The notes: generated from the sequence alone by a model not told the origin. Shown: positions 1 through 9,207, counted from the stretch's first letter. The stretch is 64,000 nt of DNA from Fructobacillus cardui (GCF_023218935.1 NZ_JAJIAL010000006.1), one strand, 5' to 3'. Numbers and translations are program-made.

Positions 1-324
1 CAACTAGTATAGCGCCTACCCGCTTACTCGTCAACACTTTTTTTGATAATTTTTTGAAAGTTTTTATTACACTAAAAGGTGTTATTGTACATTTTTCGAT
101 GATGACTGCTTTTTGTTAATTTATTGTAAAAAGATACTGTACTTTACATCCCTTTAAATTTAACATTTATCTAAATATGATTAAAAATACGACTTTTTAC
201 AAATATTTGTGGTAAAAAATTATTGTTTTCGTATAATTAATATAGAATTTATTCTTTAACTAATAGTACTTATCAATTTCATCCATTGATTTAGAAAGGT
301 TTCTAAACGGGAAAGGAGGCGAAT
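1..324. other. AT-rich gene-free left edge with promoter
   Basis: No coding region is seen. The stretch is very AT-rich. A likely promoter for the following regulator is TATAAT at 232-237 with a weak TTGTGG about 18 bp upstream (208-213). The ribosome-binding site AGGAGG lies at 314-319. No convincing LytTR-type direct-repeat operator was found by eye. Confidence 0.5.
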
Positions 325-1080
325 ATGGCTTGCTATATTCTAACAACAAAGAAGCGTGACCAGCGCTTGTTCCGTAAAATTTTAACCGATCCACATATTT
401 TTGAAACTCCACGAGAACTTTTACTCGCGATTCGTTCAAATAAAAGAGGTCCAATTTTAATTATTGATTTGGAAATCCGTGGTCACGAAAAAATTGGCTT
501 TCAAACTGCCGAATTAGTTAAGAAGAACAATCCCAACGCCCAAATCATTCTCTTAGCGGAAGATAGTCGATTGGCTAACTACTGTTTCGAGTACCAAGTA
601 GGGGTTTTAGACTTCATTATTAAGAATGACCGTGATTTAACTTTTCAAAAGCGTCTTTTACGCGCCATTGAAAAAGCTCAGTACAATCTCCACAAAATTT
701 TTTATACAAAACCAATTTTTGTGCGTTTTCCAAACGGAACACGGTCAATTTTAGTTGACCTAACACATATCATTTATATCTCATGTGAAAAGGGGACTCA
801 TCACCTTATTTTGCATGAACACGACCGTATCACAAAAATCAGGGCCACACTTAAAACCGTTGTCCCACTCCATAAAGATATTTGTCAAATTCACTCAAGC
901 TTTGCGATTAATTTAAACTATTTAAAGGACTACCAACCCAAGAAAAAAATTATTACGCTCTCAACCGGCAATGCCTTACCCGTTTCTCGTCGCTATGCAA
1001 GCGAAGTCCGAATGCACACGACTTGGTTTACTCAACCACCAAGCAAAGATGAAAATCCAAACTTCAAGCGCAATGATTAA
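325..1080 (+). CDS. LytTR-family response regulator (AgrA-like)
   Basis: A 251-residue protein with an N-terminal receiver-like domain (about 1-120) and a C-terminal LytTR DNA-binding domain (about 127-235). Asp48 in ILIIDLEIRG fits the phosphorylated Asp and Lys100 in FIIK the conserved receiver Lys. The acidic pair usually found after strand 1 is absent (ILTTKKRDQ), so Mg-dependent phosphorylation may be altered. AGGAGG 5 bases before the ATG supports this start. No partner histidine kinase is adjacent. LytTR regulators usually control competence, bacteriocin or virulence-type genes, but the target here is unknown. Family assignment is good; function is inferred only from the family. A terminator follows, shared with a convergent operon. 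Confidence 0.85.
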   Translation: MACYILTTKKRDQRLFRKILTDPHIFETPRELLLAIRSNKRGPILIIDLEIRGHEKIGFQTAELVKKNNPNAQIILLAEDSRLANYCFEYQVGVLDFIIKNDRDLTFQKRLLRAIEKAQYNLHKIFYTKPIFVRFPNGTRSILVDLTHIIYISCEKGTHHLILHEHDRITKIRATLKTVVPLHKDICQIHSSFAINLNYLKDYQPKKKIITLSTGNALPVSRRYASEVRMHTTWFTQPPSKDENPNFKRND

Positions 1081-1087
1081 AAGAAAA

Positions 1088-1127
1088 AACATCACGACCA
1101 CGGATAGTGTGGTTGTGATGTTTTTTT
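1088..1127 (+). terminator. Rho-independent terminator after LytTR regulator
   Basis: A 14-bp stem with one G-T pair (AACATCACGACCAC with GTGGTTGTGATGTT), a 7-base loop and a run of seven T. It separates the regulator from the convergent ABC operon. Confidence 0.9.
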
Positions 1128-1181
1128 GAAAACTGATTTAAACGATTTGATAAACAAAGGGGAGGGATAAGTCATTCAAAA

Positions 1182-2021
1182 TTACTTATTAATCGTAATA
1201 TCACTTGCCTTAACATCATCCCCAAAGAACGGTGCCAAGTTCTGTTGATAATCGCCCGTAAAGAAGCCGTTGTTGTTCAACTTCTTAATTTCATCGTTAG
1301 TCCAATTCAAAACACTCTTGTTACCCTTTTGAACACCTGGGGCGATATAGGCTTGGTCACCTAATTGCTTAATGCCGACCTGATAGTCTGGGTGATCCTT
1401 AACCCAGGCGAAGAGATATGAATTATCATCCGTAATGGCATCTGCTCGTCCGTCGCTCAAGGCAGCAAACTGTTGTGTCTTTGAGTCAAACTTCAATAAC
1501 TTGGCATTTTTGTACGTTTGCGTAAAATATGTTTCAGCCGTTGTTCCCTTGTTGACAATCAAATTCTTACCGTTTAACTGATTAACGTTGGTAATTAAGC
1601 TTGCTTTCTTTGAAGCGACACCGATTGACACCTTCATGTATGGCTTGGCAAAATCAATTACTTGCTTTCTTTCTGGTGTCACAGTGAAATTAGCAAGAGC
1701 GATATCGGCCTTACCAGAATTCAGGACATCCACTCGAGCATTGGCATTAACCTGAACGTACTTAACCTTAACGCCGAGGTCTTGACCGATTTTCTTAGCC
1801 AAAGCAATATCATATCCTTGACGCTTACCATTTTGATCAACCCAACCGTAAGGTTTCAAATCACCAAAGACAGCAATTTTAATTTCACCAGATTTTTTAA
1901 TTTGCTGAATAGTGCGACCATTTTGACTTGAACTGTCCTTAGAGGTGAGCGCATGGATACTAAAAATACCAACAATAATAACCAACACGGCTACTAATGA
2001 CCAAATAATTTTCTTTTTCAT
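1182..2021 (-). CDS. Polar amino-acid ABC transporter, substrate-binding protein
   Basis: A 279-residue family-3 periplasmic-type binding protein (SBP_bac_3). Residues 5-24 form a hydrophobic N-terminal segment. There is no cysteine for a lipobox, so the protein is probably held by an uncleaved signal anchor rather than a lipid. GYDIALAKKIG (69-79) and NFTVTPERKQVIDFAKPY (111-128) are typical of the family. It is the last gene of the operon permease-permease-ATPase-binding protein. The substrate cannot be read from sequence. HAAT-family members carry Gln, Glu, Arg, His, Lys or cystine, and the upstream leader peptide suggests a sulfur or basic amino acid. Confidence 0.9.
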   Translation of the reverse strand: MKKKIIWSLVAVLVIIVGIFSIHALTSKDSSSQNGRTIQQIKKSGEIKIAVFGDLKPYGWVDQNGKRQGYDIALAKKIGQDLGVKVKYVQVNANARVDVLNSGKADIALANFTVTPERKQVIDFAKPYMKVSIGVASKKASLITNVNQLNGKNLIVNKGTTAETYFTQTYKNAKLLKFDSKTQQFAALSDGRADAITDDNSYLFAWVKDHPDYQVGIKQLGDQAYIAPGVQKGNKSVLNWTNDEIKKLNNNGFFTGDYQQNLAPFFGDDVKASDITINK

Positions 2022-2065
2022 TGTTTTTCTCCTTATTAATCTTAATCAATACCTAGTTTCTTTTT

Positions 2066-2806
2066 CTAAAAAGACATACTGTCCAAAAAATCGCGAGCCC
2101 GTTTTGTTTGTGGTTTCTGAAAGAATTTTTGTCCGTTTTGTTCTTCCACAATTTCACCGCTATCCAAAAAGATGACCTTGTCAGCAACTTGTTTGGCAAA
2201 ATTCATTTCATGGGTGACCACAACCATCGTTAAGTCCTGTTCAGCTAATTGTTTGAGAATTTTCAAGACCCCACGAACCATTTCCGGATCAAGTGAAGCC
2301 GTTACTTCATCAAAGAGCATTAGTTTCGGATTTAAAATCAGCGCACGCACAATGGCCACTCGTTGCTTTTGACCCCCGGATAATTGCCGTGGATAATAAT
2401 TTTCAAATTTTTCTAATCCGACTTCAGCAAGTAATTGCCTTGCCTGGCCAAGAACTTCTTTTTCATTTCTTTTCTGAACTTTCAATGGTCCTAAGGTAAT
2501 GTTTTGCATCACCGTTCGATTCGGAAAGAGATCATAACTTTGAAAGACCATGCCAATTTCATGTTTGATGACCGCAAAGGCTTTTTTATCATGTGGGTCA
2601 ATCTTTTGACCGAAAATTTCTAAATCGCCGCTATCAAATGATTCGAGCCCATTAAAAGTACGAATCAACGTTGATTTCCCTGAACCAGATGGCCCCAGAA
2701 CCACGGTTACCTTATTTTTGGGAATGGTGAGGTTAATATCTTTTAAAACGACTTTGTCGCCAAATTTTTTATTTAAGTGCCTTACTTGAATTATTTCATC
2801 TGTCAT
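2066..2806 (-). CDS. Polar amino-acid ABC transporter, ATP-binding protein
   Basis: A HAAT-type ATPase of 246 residues. Walker A GPSGSGKST (about 38-46), signature LSGGQKQRVA, Walker B LMLFDEVTASLD and the H-loop VTHEM are all intact. The ATG at 2806 overlaps the 3' end of the permease gene by 11 bases (ATGACAGATGA), which implies translational coupling. A TTG seven codons earlier is less likely. It drives uptake through the two permeases encoded upstream. Confidence 0.95.
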   Translation of the reverse strand: MTDEIIQVRHLNKKFGDKVVLKDINLTIPKNKVTVVLGPSGSGKSTLIRTFNGLESFDSGDLEIFGQKIDPHDKKAFAVIKHEIGMVFQSYDLFPNRTVMQNITLGPLKVQKRNEKEVLGQARQLLAEVGLEKFENYYPRQLSGGQKQRVAIVRALILNPKLMLFDEVTASLDPEMVRGVLKILKQLAEQDLTMVVVTHEMNFAKQVADKVIFLDSGEIVEEQNGQKFFQKPQTKRARDFLDSMSF

Positions 2807-3479
2807 TAGCAACGGCTTTCCTTTCAATTTTCTTGCTTAACCAGGTGAGGGTGCCATTGATTGAAAAATAAAAAAGGGCAATTAGACCGTAAACGACAAG
2901 TGGTACCGCTCGATTCGACGAATTGGCTTCAATGATTTGCTGGCCAACCGTAATGACTTCCGTCACAGATATCAATAACAAGATAAAAGTTGTCTTAATA
3001 ATCCGCGTACTCAAGTTAATATATGCTGGCAAGATATTGACCAAGCTTTGAGGTAGCAGGACATAGCGATAACTCTGCCAAGTCGTCAGCCCAATTGCAT
3101 AGGCACTTTCTTTTTGTCCCTTCGCAACCGACTGAACCGCGGCACGGACAATATCTGAAAATTCGGCGCCAAACCATAGTGAGAAAACCAAAACACTCAC
3201 TGCTGTTGCGGGTAAATTGAAATTTAAATCCCGCGGGAAAGTGTAATAAAACAAAAAGAGCAGGGGAATCGTTGGCACGATTCGAAAAATTTCCAAATAA
3301 GTGCGGAAAAATCCTCGTTCAGCCCCCGTAACGTTCGACCACAACAAACCCAAAAAGCCACCAAGAATTGTGCCAAAGAAAATGGACAAAAAAGAAATTT
3401 CAATCGTCACACCCAACCCCTCAATCAATCGACTAAGGTTCGTTCCAGCCAGAATAAGATTAATTGCTGAAGTTAACAT
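2796..3479 (-). CDS. Polar amino-acid ABC transporter, permease 2
   Basis: A 227-residue HisM/GlnP-type inner-membrane permease with several membrane segments. The ATPase-contacting EAA loop is visible as AYAIGLTTWQSYRYVLLPQSL. The start was chosen at 3479 because AAAGGAGG precedes that ATG by 7 bases. It overlaps the preceding permease gene by 20 bases, so the two are probably coupled and act as a heterodimer. Confidence 0.93.
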   Translation of the reverse strand: MLTSAINLILAGTNLSRLIEGLGVTIEISFLSIFFGTILGGFLGLLWSNVTGAERGFFRTYLEIFRIVPTIPLLFLFYYTFPRDLNFNLPATAVSVLVFSLWFGAEFSDIVRAAVQSVAKGQKESAYAIGLTTWQSYRYVLLPQSLVNILPAYINLSTRIIKTTFILLLISVTEVITVGQQIIEANSSNRAVPLVVYGLIALFYFSINGTLTWLSKKIERKAVANDR

Positions 3480-4116
3480 GGCGCAGCCTCCTTTCAAACC
3501 AAGAAAGTCCCAGCGAAAGGGGAATTAAAATAATTGCATAACTAACAACCATCATTAATAAATATTCATTACTGCGATAATTTTGACCAATCAGGTCTAA
3601 TGCCGTATTGGTAATCTCGGGAATGGCAATCACTGTAAAGATGGACGTTTCCTTAATTAAAAAAATAATATTGGCACCAATCGCTGGCAGCGAATACAAA
3701 ATTCCTTGCGGAAAAATAACATATCGTGCCAGTTGCCAGGTACTTAATCCAACCACTTGCCCTGATTCCACCTGAATCTTAGGCACTGCCTCCAGGCCAC
3801 CTAAGAAAGCATCGGCCATATAAGACCCACCTAGAAAAATCAGGCCAATGATGGCTGTCTGCTCGGCCGGTATTTTTAAACCGATGCCCGGCAAGCCATA
3901 GTAAATAAAAAATAGCTGGATTAGTAACGGCGTATTTCGCGAGACGGCTATATAAAGCCGCAATACATGGCGGCCAATAACTTGATAGTAAAGCCAAAAC
4001 GCAACAACAATTCCTAGCAAAAGGGCACCAATAATCCCAATGGTGGCCAATTTTAACGTTAGAAAAAAGCCGTTAATAAAAGCCGGAATTGCCTGTTGGA
4101 TGTATATCCAAGACAT
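3460..4116 (-). CDS. Polar amino-acid ABC transporter, permease 1
   Basis: A 218-residue HAAT permease beginning MSWIYIQQAIPAFINGFF. GGGAG upstream supports the ATG at 4116. The longer in-frame extension to 4236 would run through an attenuator hairpin and carries no family similarity, so it is rejected. The EAA loop reads GQVVGLSTWQLARYVIFPQGI. It is the first structural gene after the leader at 4117-4400. Confidence 0.93.
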   Translation of the reverse strand: MSWIYIQQAIPAFINGFFLTLKLATIGIIGALLLGIVVAFWLYYQVIGRHVLRLYIAVSRNTPLLIQLFFIYYGLPGIGLKIPAEQTAIIGLIFLGGSYMADAFLGGLEAVPKIQVESGQVVGLSTWQLARYVIFPQGILYSLPAIGANIIFLIKETSIFTVIAIPEITNTALDLIGQNYRSNEYLLMMVVSYAIILIPLSLGLSWFERRLRHVNFSN

Positions 4117-4173
4117 AAAATTCTCCCTATTTCCACAACGAGAATCAACGGTATCCTCAAAAAAAGGCCAAAG

Positions 4174-4201
4174 AAAAAGCAACTCCAAAAATTGAAGTTG
4201 C
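4174..4201 (-). terminator. Attenuator terminator in amino-acid ABC leader
   Basis: On the minus strand GCAACTTC pairs with GGAGTTGC (8 bp, 7-base loop), followed by TTTTT and a second T-rich stretch. It lies 58 bases upstream of the first structural start codon and downstream of a short leader ORF, the arrangement of a transcription attenuator. Confidence 0.75.
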
Positions 4202-4265
4202 CTTTCAATCGCATCTTGCTCCATTCCAAAAGTCATCTAATACTACTGGTAGCTATTATCAAACA

Positions 4266-4374
4266 ATGCAACGAAAATCTATGCGTGACTTATTTTGAGG
4301 ACCATCTTCTCAACTTTTGTGTTTATCACGTTCTCGATATGTTCGTTGCATACACATTCGCATGAGTGGTCCTC
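4266..4374 (-). promoter_or_regulatory. Leader RNA with mutually exclusive long-range pairings
   Basis: Two perfect long-range complementarities interlock. GAGGACCA (4374-4367, covering the leader-peptide Shine-Dalgarno) matches TGGTCCTC (4304-4297). ATGCAACGAA (4351-4342, codons 5-8 of the leader peptide) matches TTCGTTGCAT (4275-4266). Because the order is A-B-A'-B', both can coexist only as a pseudoknot and are more likely alternatives. GTTGC in the last element could also pair with GCAAC in the terminator arm. Ribosome position on the leader ORF could therefore select the fold. The pairing is seen; the mechanism is inferred. Confidence 0.6.
4310..4363 (-). CDS. Leader peptide MRMCMQRTYRERDKHKS
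   Basis: A 17-codon ORF preceded by GAGGAGG at suitable spacing, starting about 28 bases after the expected transcription start. It contains Met at codons 1, 3 and 5, one Cys (TGT) and four Arg, three of them the rarer CGA codon. It is followed by the interlocking stems and the terminator at 4174-4201. Probably a sensor of charged tRNA for Met/Cys or Arg that controls the downstream ABC transporter. The short length makes chance possible, but the good SD, promoter spacing and RNA pairings argue for function. Confidence 0.6.
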   Translation of the reverse strand: MRMCMQRTYRERDKHKS

Positions 4375-4397
4375 CTCTTTTCTCTTAATCTAAAATG

Positions 4398-4426
4398 ATT
4401 ATATATTGATGAGTTTAAAATGTCAA
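4398..4426 (-). promoter_or_regulatory. Consensus sigma-A promoter of amino-acid ABC operon
   Basis: TTGACA (4426-4421), 17-bp spacer, TATAAT (4403-4398): a perfect consensus promoter. Transcription should begin near 4391, giving a leader of about 275 bases. A promoter this strong fits control by attenuation rather than at initiation. Confidence 0.9.
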
Positions 4427-4514
4427 CTTTCTCATTTTGTGTTTATCCAAAATAAAATCATCACTTTTAGAAAAAGAAAAGAAGTCAAAACCCTTGATAA
4501 GCTTGACTTATGGT

Positions 4515-4573
4515 AAAAAAACACCACGGTCTTTCAATCAAGGACGATTCGTCCTTCAATACCGTGGCGTTTT
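4515..4573 (-). terminator. Terminator after gyrA
   Basis: A long hairpin in which ACGCCACGGT pairs with ACCGTGGTGT around an inner stem GGACGAATCGTCC. The minus strand then has seven T. It ends the recF-gyrB-gyrA operon. Confidence 0.9.
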
Positions 4574-4580
4574 ATTTTAA

Positions 4581-7157
4581 TTATTGATCAGAATCTGTAT
4601 CGTTTTGGTCAGCCTCTGCTCGAGCAACTAAGTCACTAACTTGGTCGCTAACAGGGGACTGACTATTATCTGCTTCTTCCTGGCTTTCAACCAAAGCAGC
4701 TTCTGGACTCTCAGCGCCCATCTCAACCGGTTCCAACTTCGTCAAGGTTGCTACCTTACTGTCGTCTTCCAAACGAATCAAACGAACGCCTTGCGTTGCT
4801 CGACTAGTTTGACTAACCGTATCAACGCTGAAACGAATCATGACGCCTTGATCAGTCGTGACCATGATGTCCTCATCGCCATCAACCGTGACCATTCCGG
4901 CCAAAGGTCCGTTCTTTTCGGTAATGGTTGCTGTCTTAATTCCTTTACCACCACGGCCCTTCACAGGGTATTCTGCGGCACCTGTTTGCTTTCCATAGCC
5001 TTTTTGACTAATCACAAAAACCTTAGAGTCTGGCGTTAGGATATCGGCACCAATTACTTCATCCCCGTCACGCAAGTTGATTCCTCGAACACCCGCGGCG
5101 CCACGACCCATGAGACGGACCGCTTCTTCCGCAAAGGTCACAGAGTAACCATTCATCGTGGCAATCACAATATTTTGCAAGCCATCTGTCTGCAAGACCT
5201 TCAAAATTTCATCATCGTCGCGAAGGGTCAAGGCCTTCAAACCGGACGTCCGGATATGGGCAAAGTCTTGCACCTGTGTTCGTTTGACAACACCCTTACG
5301 GGTGACAAAGAAAAGGTTATCCTGGCTTTCAGCCGGATTACCGTTAACAGAAAGAAGGGTTTGAATCTTTTCATCTTCTTCAAAGTTCAAAAGATTAATT
5401 ACGGGGATTCCCTTGGCCTGACGACCGTATTCAGGAATTTCGTAACCCTTCATCCGATAGACCTTCCCCTTGTTGGTAAAGAAGAAGAGGGAATCGTGAG
5501 TTGAAAGGTTCACCAACTGGTCTACAAAGTCTTCATCATTCAGATTCATTCCCTGAACACCACGACCACCACGGTTTTGTGCCTTAAATTCACTCGCTGG
5601 CACTCGCTTGATGTAGCCGTTATTGGTCAAAGTAACAATCACATCTTCTTCTTCAATCAAATCTTCGTCTTCGATGCTGGTCACATCACCGACTTGTAAT
5701 TCAGTCCGACGTAGGTCACCAAAGCGGTTTTGAATTTCAAGTAATTCATCATAAATCAACTGATCGATTCGTTCCTGGTGGGCCAAGATATCTTTCAAAT
5801 CAGCAATTAAAGCAACCAACTTTTGGTATTCATCCTCTAACTTATCGCGTTCCAAACCGGTCAACCGGACCAAACGCATATCCAAAATAGCCTGTGACTG
5901 CTTGTCAGAAAGGTCATAACCTTCAATCAAGCGCGTCTTGGCTTCATCAGATGTCTTAGATGAACGGATAATATTGATAATTGCATCAATGTGGTCGAGG
6001 GCAATGCGCAAGCCCTCTAAGATATGTGCCCGTGCTTCGGCCTTCTTTAAGTCAAAGCTCGTCCGACGACGAATAACAGAACGCTGGTGGTTCAGATAAG
6101 CAACCAGGATTTTCTTCAAACTCAGTGTCTTAGGGGCACCATGGTCGATGGCCAACATGTTGAAAGAGAACCCAGTCTGCAAAAGGGTTTGCTTGTACAA
6201 GTTATTTAAAATAACTGAGGCGGAAGAATCCCGTCGAACGTCAATTGAAATTCGCAAGCCTTCACGATCGGTTTCATCGCGAATGCCGGTAATGCCTTCA
6301 ATCTTCTTATCGCGAGCTAACTCCGAAATTCGTTCAATCAAGCGCGCCTTGTTAACGGCATAGGGGAGTTCGGTTACAATAATCTGCTCCCTACCTGATT
6401 TTGTCGTTTCAATATCGACCTTAGCCCGAATCGTAATCGTCCCACGACCAGTTTCGTAGGCCTTTCGGATCCCAGCCTTACCCATCACGATACCGCCAGT
6501 TGGGAAATCAGGACCAGGCAATGCTTCCATCAAATCAGCGGTTGTTGCTTCCGGATTGTTCATCAAGATATGCAAGGCCGAAATAACTTCACCCAAATTG
6601 TGCGTTGGGATGTTGGTTGTCATTCCAACGGCGATTCCAGTTGCCCCGTTGACCAAGAGGTTTGGGATTCGAGCAGGCAAAACCTCTGGCTCGCGTTCTT
6701 CACCATCGTAGTTCGGCACAAAATCGACCGTATCTTTGTTCAGGTCACGGACCATTTCCATCGCCACTTTCGACAAACGTGCTTCGGTATATCGCATGGC
6801 AGCGGCACTATCACCATCGACAGAACCAAAGTTTCCGTGGCCGTCAACAAGCATGTAGCGGTATGAAAAATCCTGTGCCATCCGGACCATTGATTCATAA
6901 ATTGCTGAATCACCGTGAGGGTGGTACTTACCCATAACATCCCCGACGATACGGGCTGATTTCTTATGGGGCTTATCCGGCGTATTGCCTTGTTCAATCA
7001 TCGAATACAAAATTCGACGATGAACGGGCTTCATTCCATCGCGGACATCAGGCAATGCCCGGGCCACGATTACTGACATGGCATAGGACAAGAATGATGT
7101 CTTCATTTGCTCGGACAAATGCGTATTTTGAATCCGAGTATCCATTTCTTCTGGCAT
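4581..7157 (-). CDS. gyrA: DNA gyrase subunit A
   Basis: An 858-residue cytoplasmic type II topoisomerase subunit that cuts and rejoins DNA during negative supercoiling with GyrB. The catalytic Tyr is Tyr123 in RYTEARLS. The quinolone-determining region reads HPHGDSAIYE with Ser84 and Glu88, the usual susceptible-type residues. QNRGGRG is the GyrA box that separates gyrase from ParC. The acidic C-terminal tail (rich in D, E, S) is typical. GAGGAG 8 bases before the ATG supports this start. It lies 32 bases after gyrB. Confidence 0.98.
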   Translation of the reverse strand: MPEEMDTRIQNTHLSEQMKTSFLSYAMSVIVARALPDVRDGMKPVHRRILYSMIEQGNTPDKPHKKSARIVGDVMGKYHPHGDSAIYESMVRMAQDFSYRYMLVDGHGNFGSVDGDSAAAMRYTEARLSKVAMEMVRDLNKDTVDFVPNYDGEEREPEVLPARIPNLLVNGATGIAVGMTTNIPTHNLGEVISALHILMNNPEATTADLMEALPGPDFPTGGIVMGKAGIRKAYETGRGTITIRAKVDIETTKSGREQIIVTELPYAVNKARLIERISELARDKKIEGITGIRDETDREGLRISIDVRRDSSASVILNNLYKQTLLQTGFSFNMLAIDHGAPKTLSLKKILVAYLNHQRSVIRRRTSFDLKKAEARAHILEGLRIALDHIDAIINIIRSSKTSDEAKTRLIEGYDLSDKQSQAILDMRLVRLTGLERDKLEDEYQKLVALIADLKDILAHQERIDQLIYDELLEIQNRFGDLRRTELQVGDVTSIEDEDLIEEEDVIVTLTNNGYIKRVPASEFKAQNRGGRGVQGMNLNDEDFVDQLVNLSTHDSLFFFTNKGKVYRMKGYEIPEYGRQAKGIPVINLLNFEEDEKIQTLLSVNGNPAESQDNLFFVTRKGVVKRTQVQDFAHIRTSGLKALTLRDDDEILKVLQTDGLQNIVIATMNGYSVTFAEEAVRLMGRGAAGVRGINLRDGDEVIGADILTPDSKVFVISQKGYGKQTGAAEYPVKGRGGKGIKTATITEKNGPLAGMVTVDGDEDIMVTTDQGVMIRFSVDTVSQTSRATQGVRLIRLEDDSKVATLTKLEPVEMGAESPEAALVESQEEADNSQSPVSDQVSDLVARAEADQNDTDSDQ

Positions 7158-7189
7158 TTCGTTTACTCCTCGTCAAACACGACCGACAA

Positions 7190-9184
7190 TTAAATATCGA
7201 GGTCTTGAACAAAGACCGCGTTATCCTCGATAAACTGACGCCGTGGTGGCACATCGCCACCCATTAACATATCAATCACAGCATCGGCTTCTTCGGCATC
7301 GGCCGGGTCAACCCGTAACAACCGTCGATTAGCAGGGTCCATCGTTGTATCCGCTAACTGGTCATAATCCATCTCTCCAAGACCCTTATACCGCTGAACC
7401 TTTGGCTTAGCATTACTTGGTAATTGAGCCAAGTAGTCTTCTAGTTCTTTATCGGAATCCAAATAAGTCATATTCTTGGAATTTCCCAAAGAAACACCGT
7501 ACAAAGGTGGCTGGGCGATATAAATATAGCCAGCATCAACCATTGGGCGCATGTAGCGATAGAACAGTGTCAACAACAATGTTCGAATATGAGCGCCATC
7601 GACATCGGCATCCGTCATGATAATAATCTTGTGGTAATTGGCCTTTTCAACATTAAAGTCATCCCCAAAACCAGAACCCAAGGCTGTAAAGAGGGAACGA
7701 ATTTCTTCGTTGGCCAGAACCCGGTCAAGAGTTGCTTTCCCAACGTTCAAGATTTTTCCACGAATTGGCAAAATAGCCTGTGTCAAGCGGTTACGACCTT
7801 GCTTAGCAGAACCACCGGCGGAATCACCTTCGACAATAAAGAGTTCTGAAATTTCAGGATCCTTTGAAGTGTTATCGGCTAATTTACCAGGCAAGTTTGA
7901 AATTTCCAAACCAGACTGCTTCCGGGTCATTTCGCGGGCTCGTTTGGCTGATAAACGAGCCCGTTGTGCTAGCGAACCTTTTTCAACGATTTGCTTAGCG
8001 ACCGCTGGGTTTTCCATCATAAAGCGTGAAAAAGTCTCAGAGAACATCCGATCAGTTGCCTGACGGGCATCCGAATTTCCCAACTTTGTCTTTGTTTGAC
8101 CCTCAAACTGAGGGTCTGGGTGCTTAATTGAAACAATGGCCGTCATACCTTCCCGGACATCTTCTCCGGTTAATGATTCAGCCCCTTCTTTAATAATCTT
8201 TTGCTTCCGAGCATAATCGTTAATCACTCGAGTCAAAGCTGTCTTAAAGCCGGTTTCATGCGTACCACCTTCATAGGTGTTGATGTTATTGGTAAATGTC
8301 TTCAGGTTTTCTTTGACACCAGTTGTGTATTGCAAGGCAACTTCAACGACGATGCCGTTTTCTTCACCTTCAACATAGACTGGTTGATCAAACAAAGCTT
8401 GCTTGTCTTCATCAAGGAAAGAAACGTATTCCTTAATACCACCCTCAAAATGGAAAGATTCCTTCAGTGGTTCATCCGAGCGCTTATCCTCGATTGAAAT
8501 CCGCAACCCTTTGTTCAAGAAGGCTAATTCGCGAACTCGTGTTAACAAAGTTTGATAGTTATAAACGATTGTTTCTTGGAAAATATCAGCATCGGGCTTG
8601 AAGTGAACGATTGTACCTCGTTCGATTGGCAATGGCCCATCTTTTTTCGTCATCGGGGTTTTGACATGACCCGTTTGGAAATCCATATAGTAGAGTTGGC
8701 CATCACGAACAACTTGGACATCCAGTGACGTTGAAAGGGCATTAACAACAGAGGCTCCAACACCGTGAAGACCACCAGAAACCTTATACCCGCCGCCGCC
8801 AAACTTTCCACCGGCATGCAAAATCGTAAAGACGGTTTCCAAGGCTGGCTTGCCCGTCTTTGACTGGATATCAACCGGAATTCCACGACCATCATCCGTG
8901 ACGGTGATGGAGTTATCCTTCTCGATTGTCACGGTAATATGGCTAGCAAAACCAGCAAGGGCTTCATCGATTCCATTATCGACAATTTCCCAAACGAGGT
9001 GGTGCAAACCTTGGGCCGTCGTTGTCCCAATATACATCCCTGGACGCTTTCGAACGGCCTCTAAGCCTTCCAAAACTTGAATTTGGTCCGCATTATAGGC
9101 ATCCGCATCCGTATGCATTTGACTTGTTTCTTCCGGATTTACTGCGGCAACTTCTTGATTTTCTGGATACTCTTGCTCTGCCAT
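7190..9184 (-). CDS. gyrB: DNA gyrase subunit B
   Basis: A 664-residue ATPase subunit of gyrase. GHKL motifs EIVDNGIDEALAG, DDGRGIPVD and GGLHGVGASVVNALS form the ATP site. The TOPRIM motifs are VEGDSAGGSAKQGRNR and MTDADVDGAHIR. The C-terminus (FIEDNAVFVQDLDI) is canonical. Two ATGs are adjacent (9187 and 9184). AAAGGAG is very close, so the second is preferred for spacing. The N-terminal 25 residues before NADQIQVLEGLEAVRKRPGM are a poorly conserved extension. Confidence 0.98.
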   Translation of the reverse strand: MAEQEYPENQEVAAVNPEETSQMHTDADAYNADQIQVLEGLEAVRKRPGMYIGTTTAQGLHHLVWEIVDNGIDEALAGFASHITVTIEKDNSITVTDDGRGIPVDIQSKTGKPALETVFTILHAGGKFGGGGYKVSGGLHGVGASVVNALSTSLDVQVVRDGQLYYMDFQTGHVKTPMTKKDGPLPIERGTIVHFKPDADIFQETIVYNYQTLLTRVRELAFLNKGLRISIEDKRSDEPLKESFHFEGGIKEYVSFLDEDKQALFDQPVYVEGEENGIVVEVALQYTTGVKENLKTFTNNINTYEGGTHETGFKTALTRVINDYARKQKIIKEGAESLTGEDVREGMTAIVSIKHPDPQFEGQTKTKLGNSDARQATDRMFSETFSRFMMENPAVAKQIVEKGSLAQRARLSAKRAREMTRKQSGLEISNLPGKLADNTSKDPEISELFIVEGDSAGGSAKQGRNRLTQAILPIRGKILNVGKATLDRVLANEEIRSLFTALGSGFGDDFNVEKANYHKIIIMTDADVDGAHIRTLLLTLFYRYMRPMVDAGYIYIAQPPLYGVSLGNSKNMTYLDSDKELEDYLAQLPSNAKPKVQRYKGLGEMDYDQLADTTMDPANRRLLRVDPADAEEADAVIDMLMGGDVPPRRQFIEDNAVFVQDLDI

Positions 9185-9207
9185 CATTCTCCTTTACACC
9201 ATCATGG

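Noticed and set aside
4096..4365. Plus-strand ORF of 89 codons opposite the ABC leader
   Set aside because: It lacks an SD and family similarity and lies entirely antisense to the attenuator leader.
4117..4400. T-box leader before the amino-acid ABC operon
   Set aside because: The T-box sequence (AGGGTGGNACCGCG) is absent; only a leader ORF, alternative stems and a terminator are seen.
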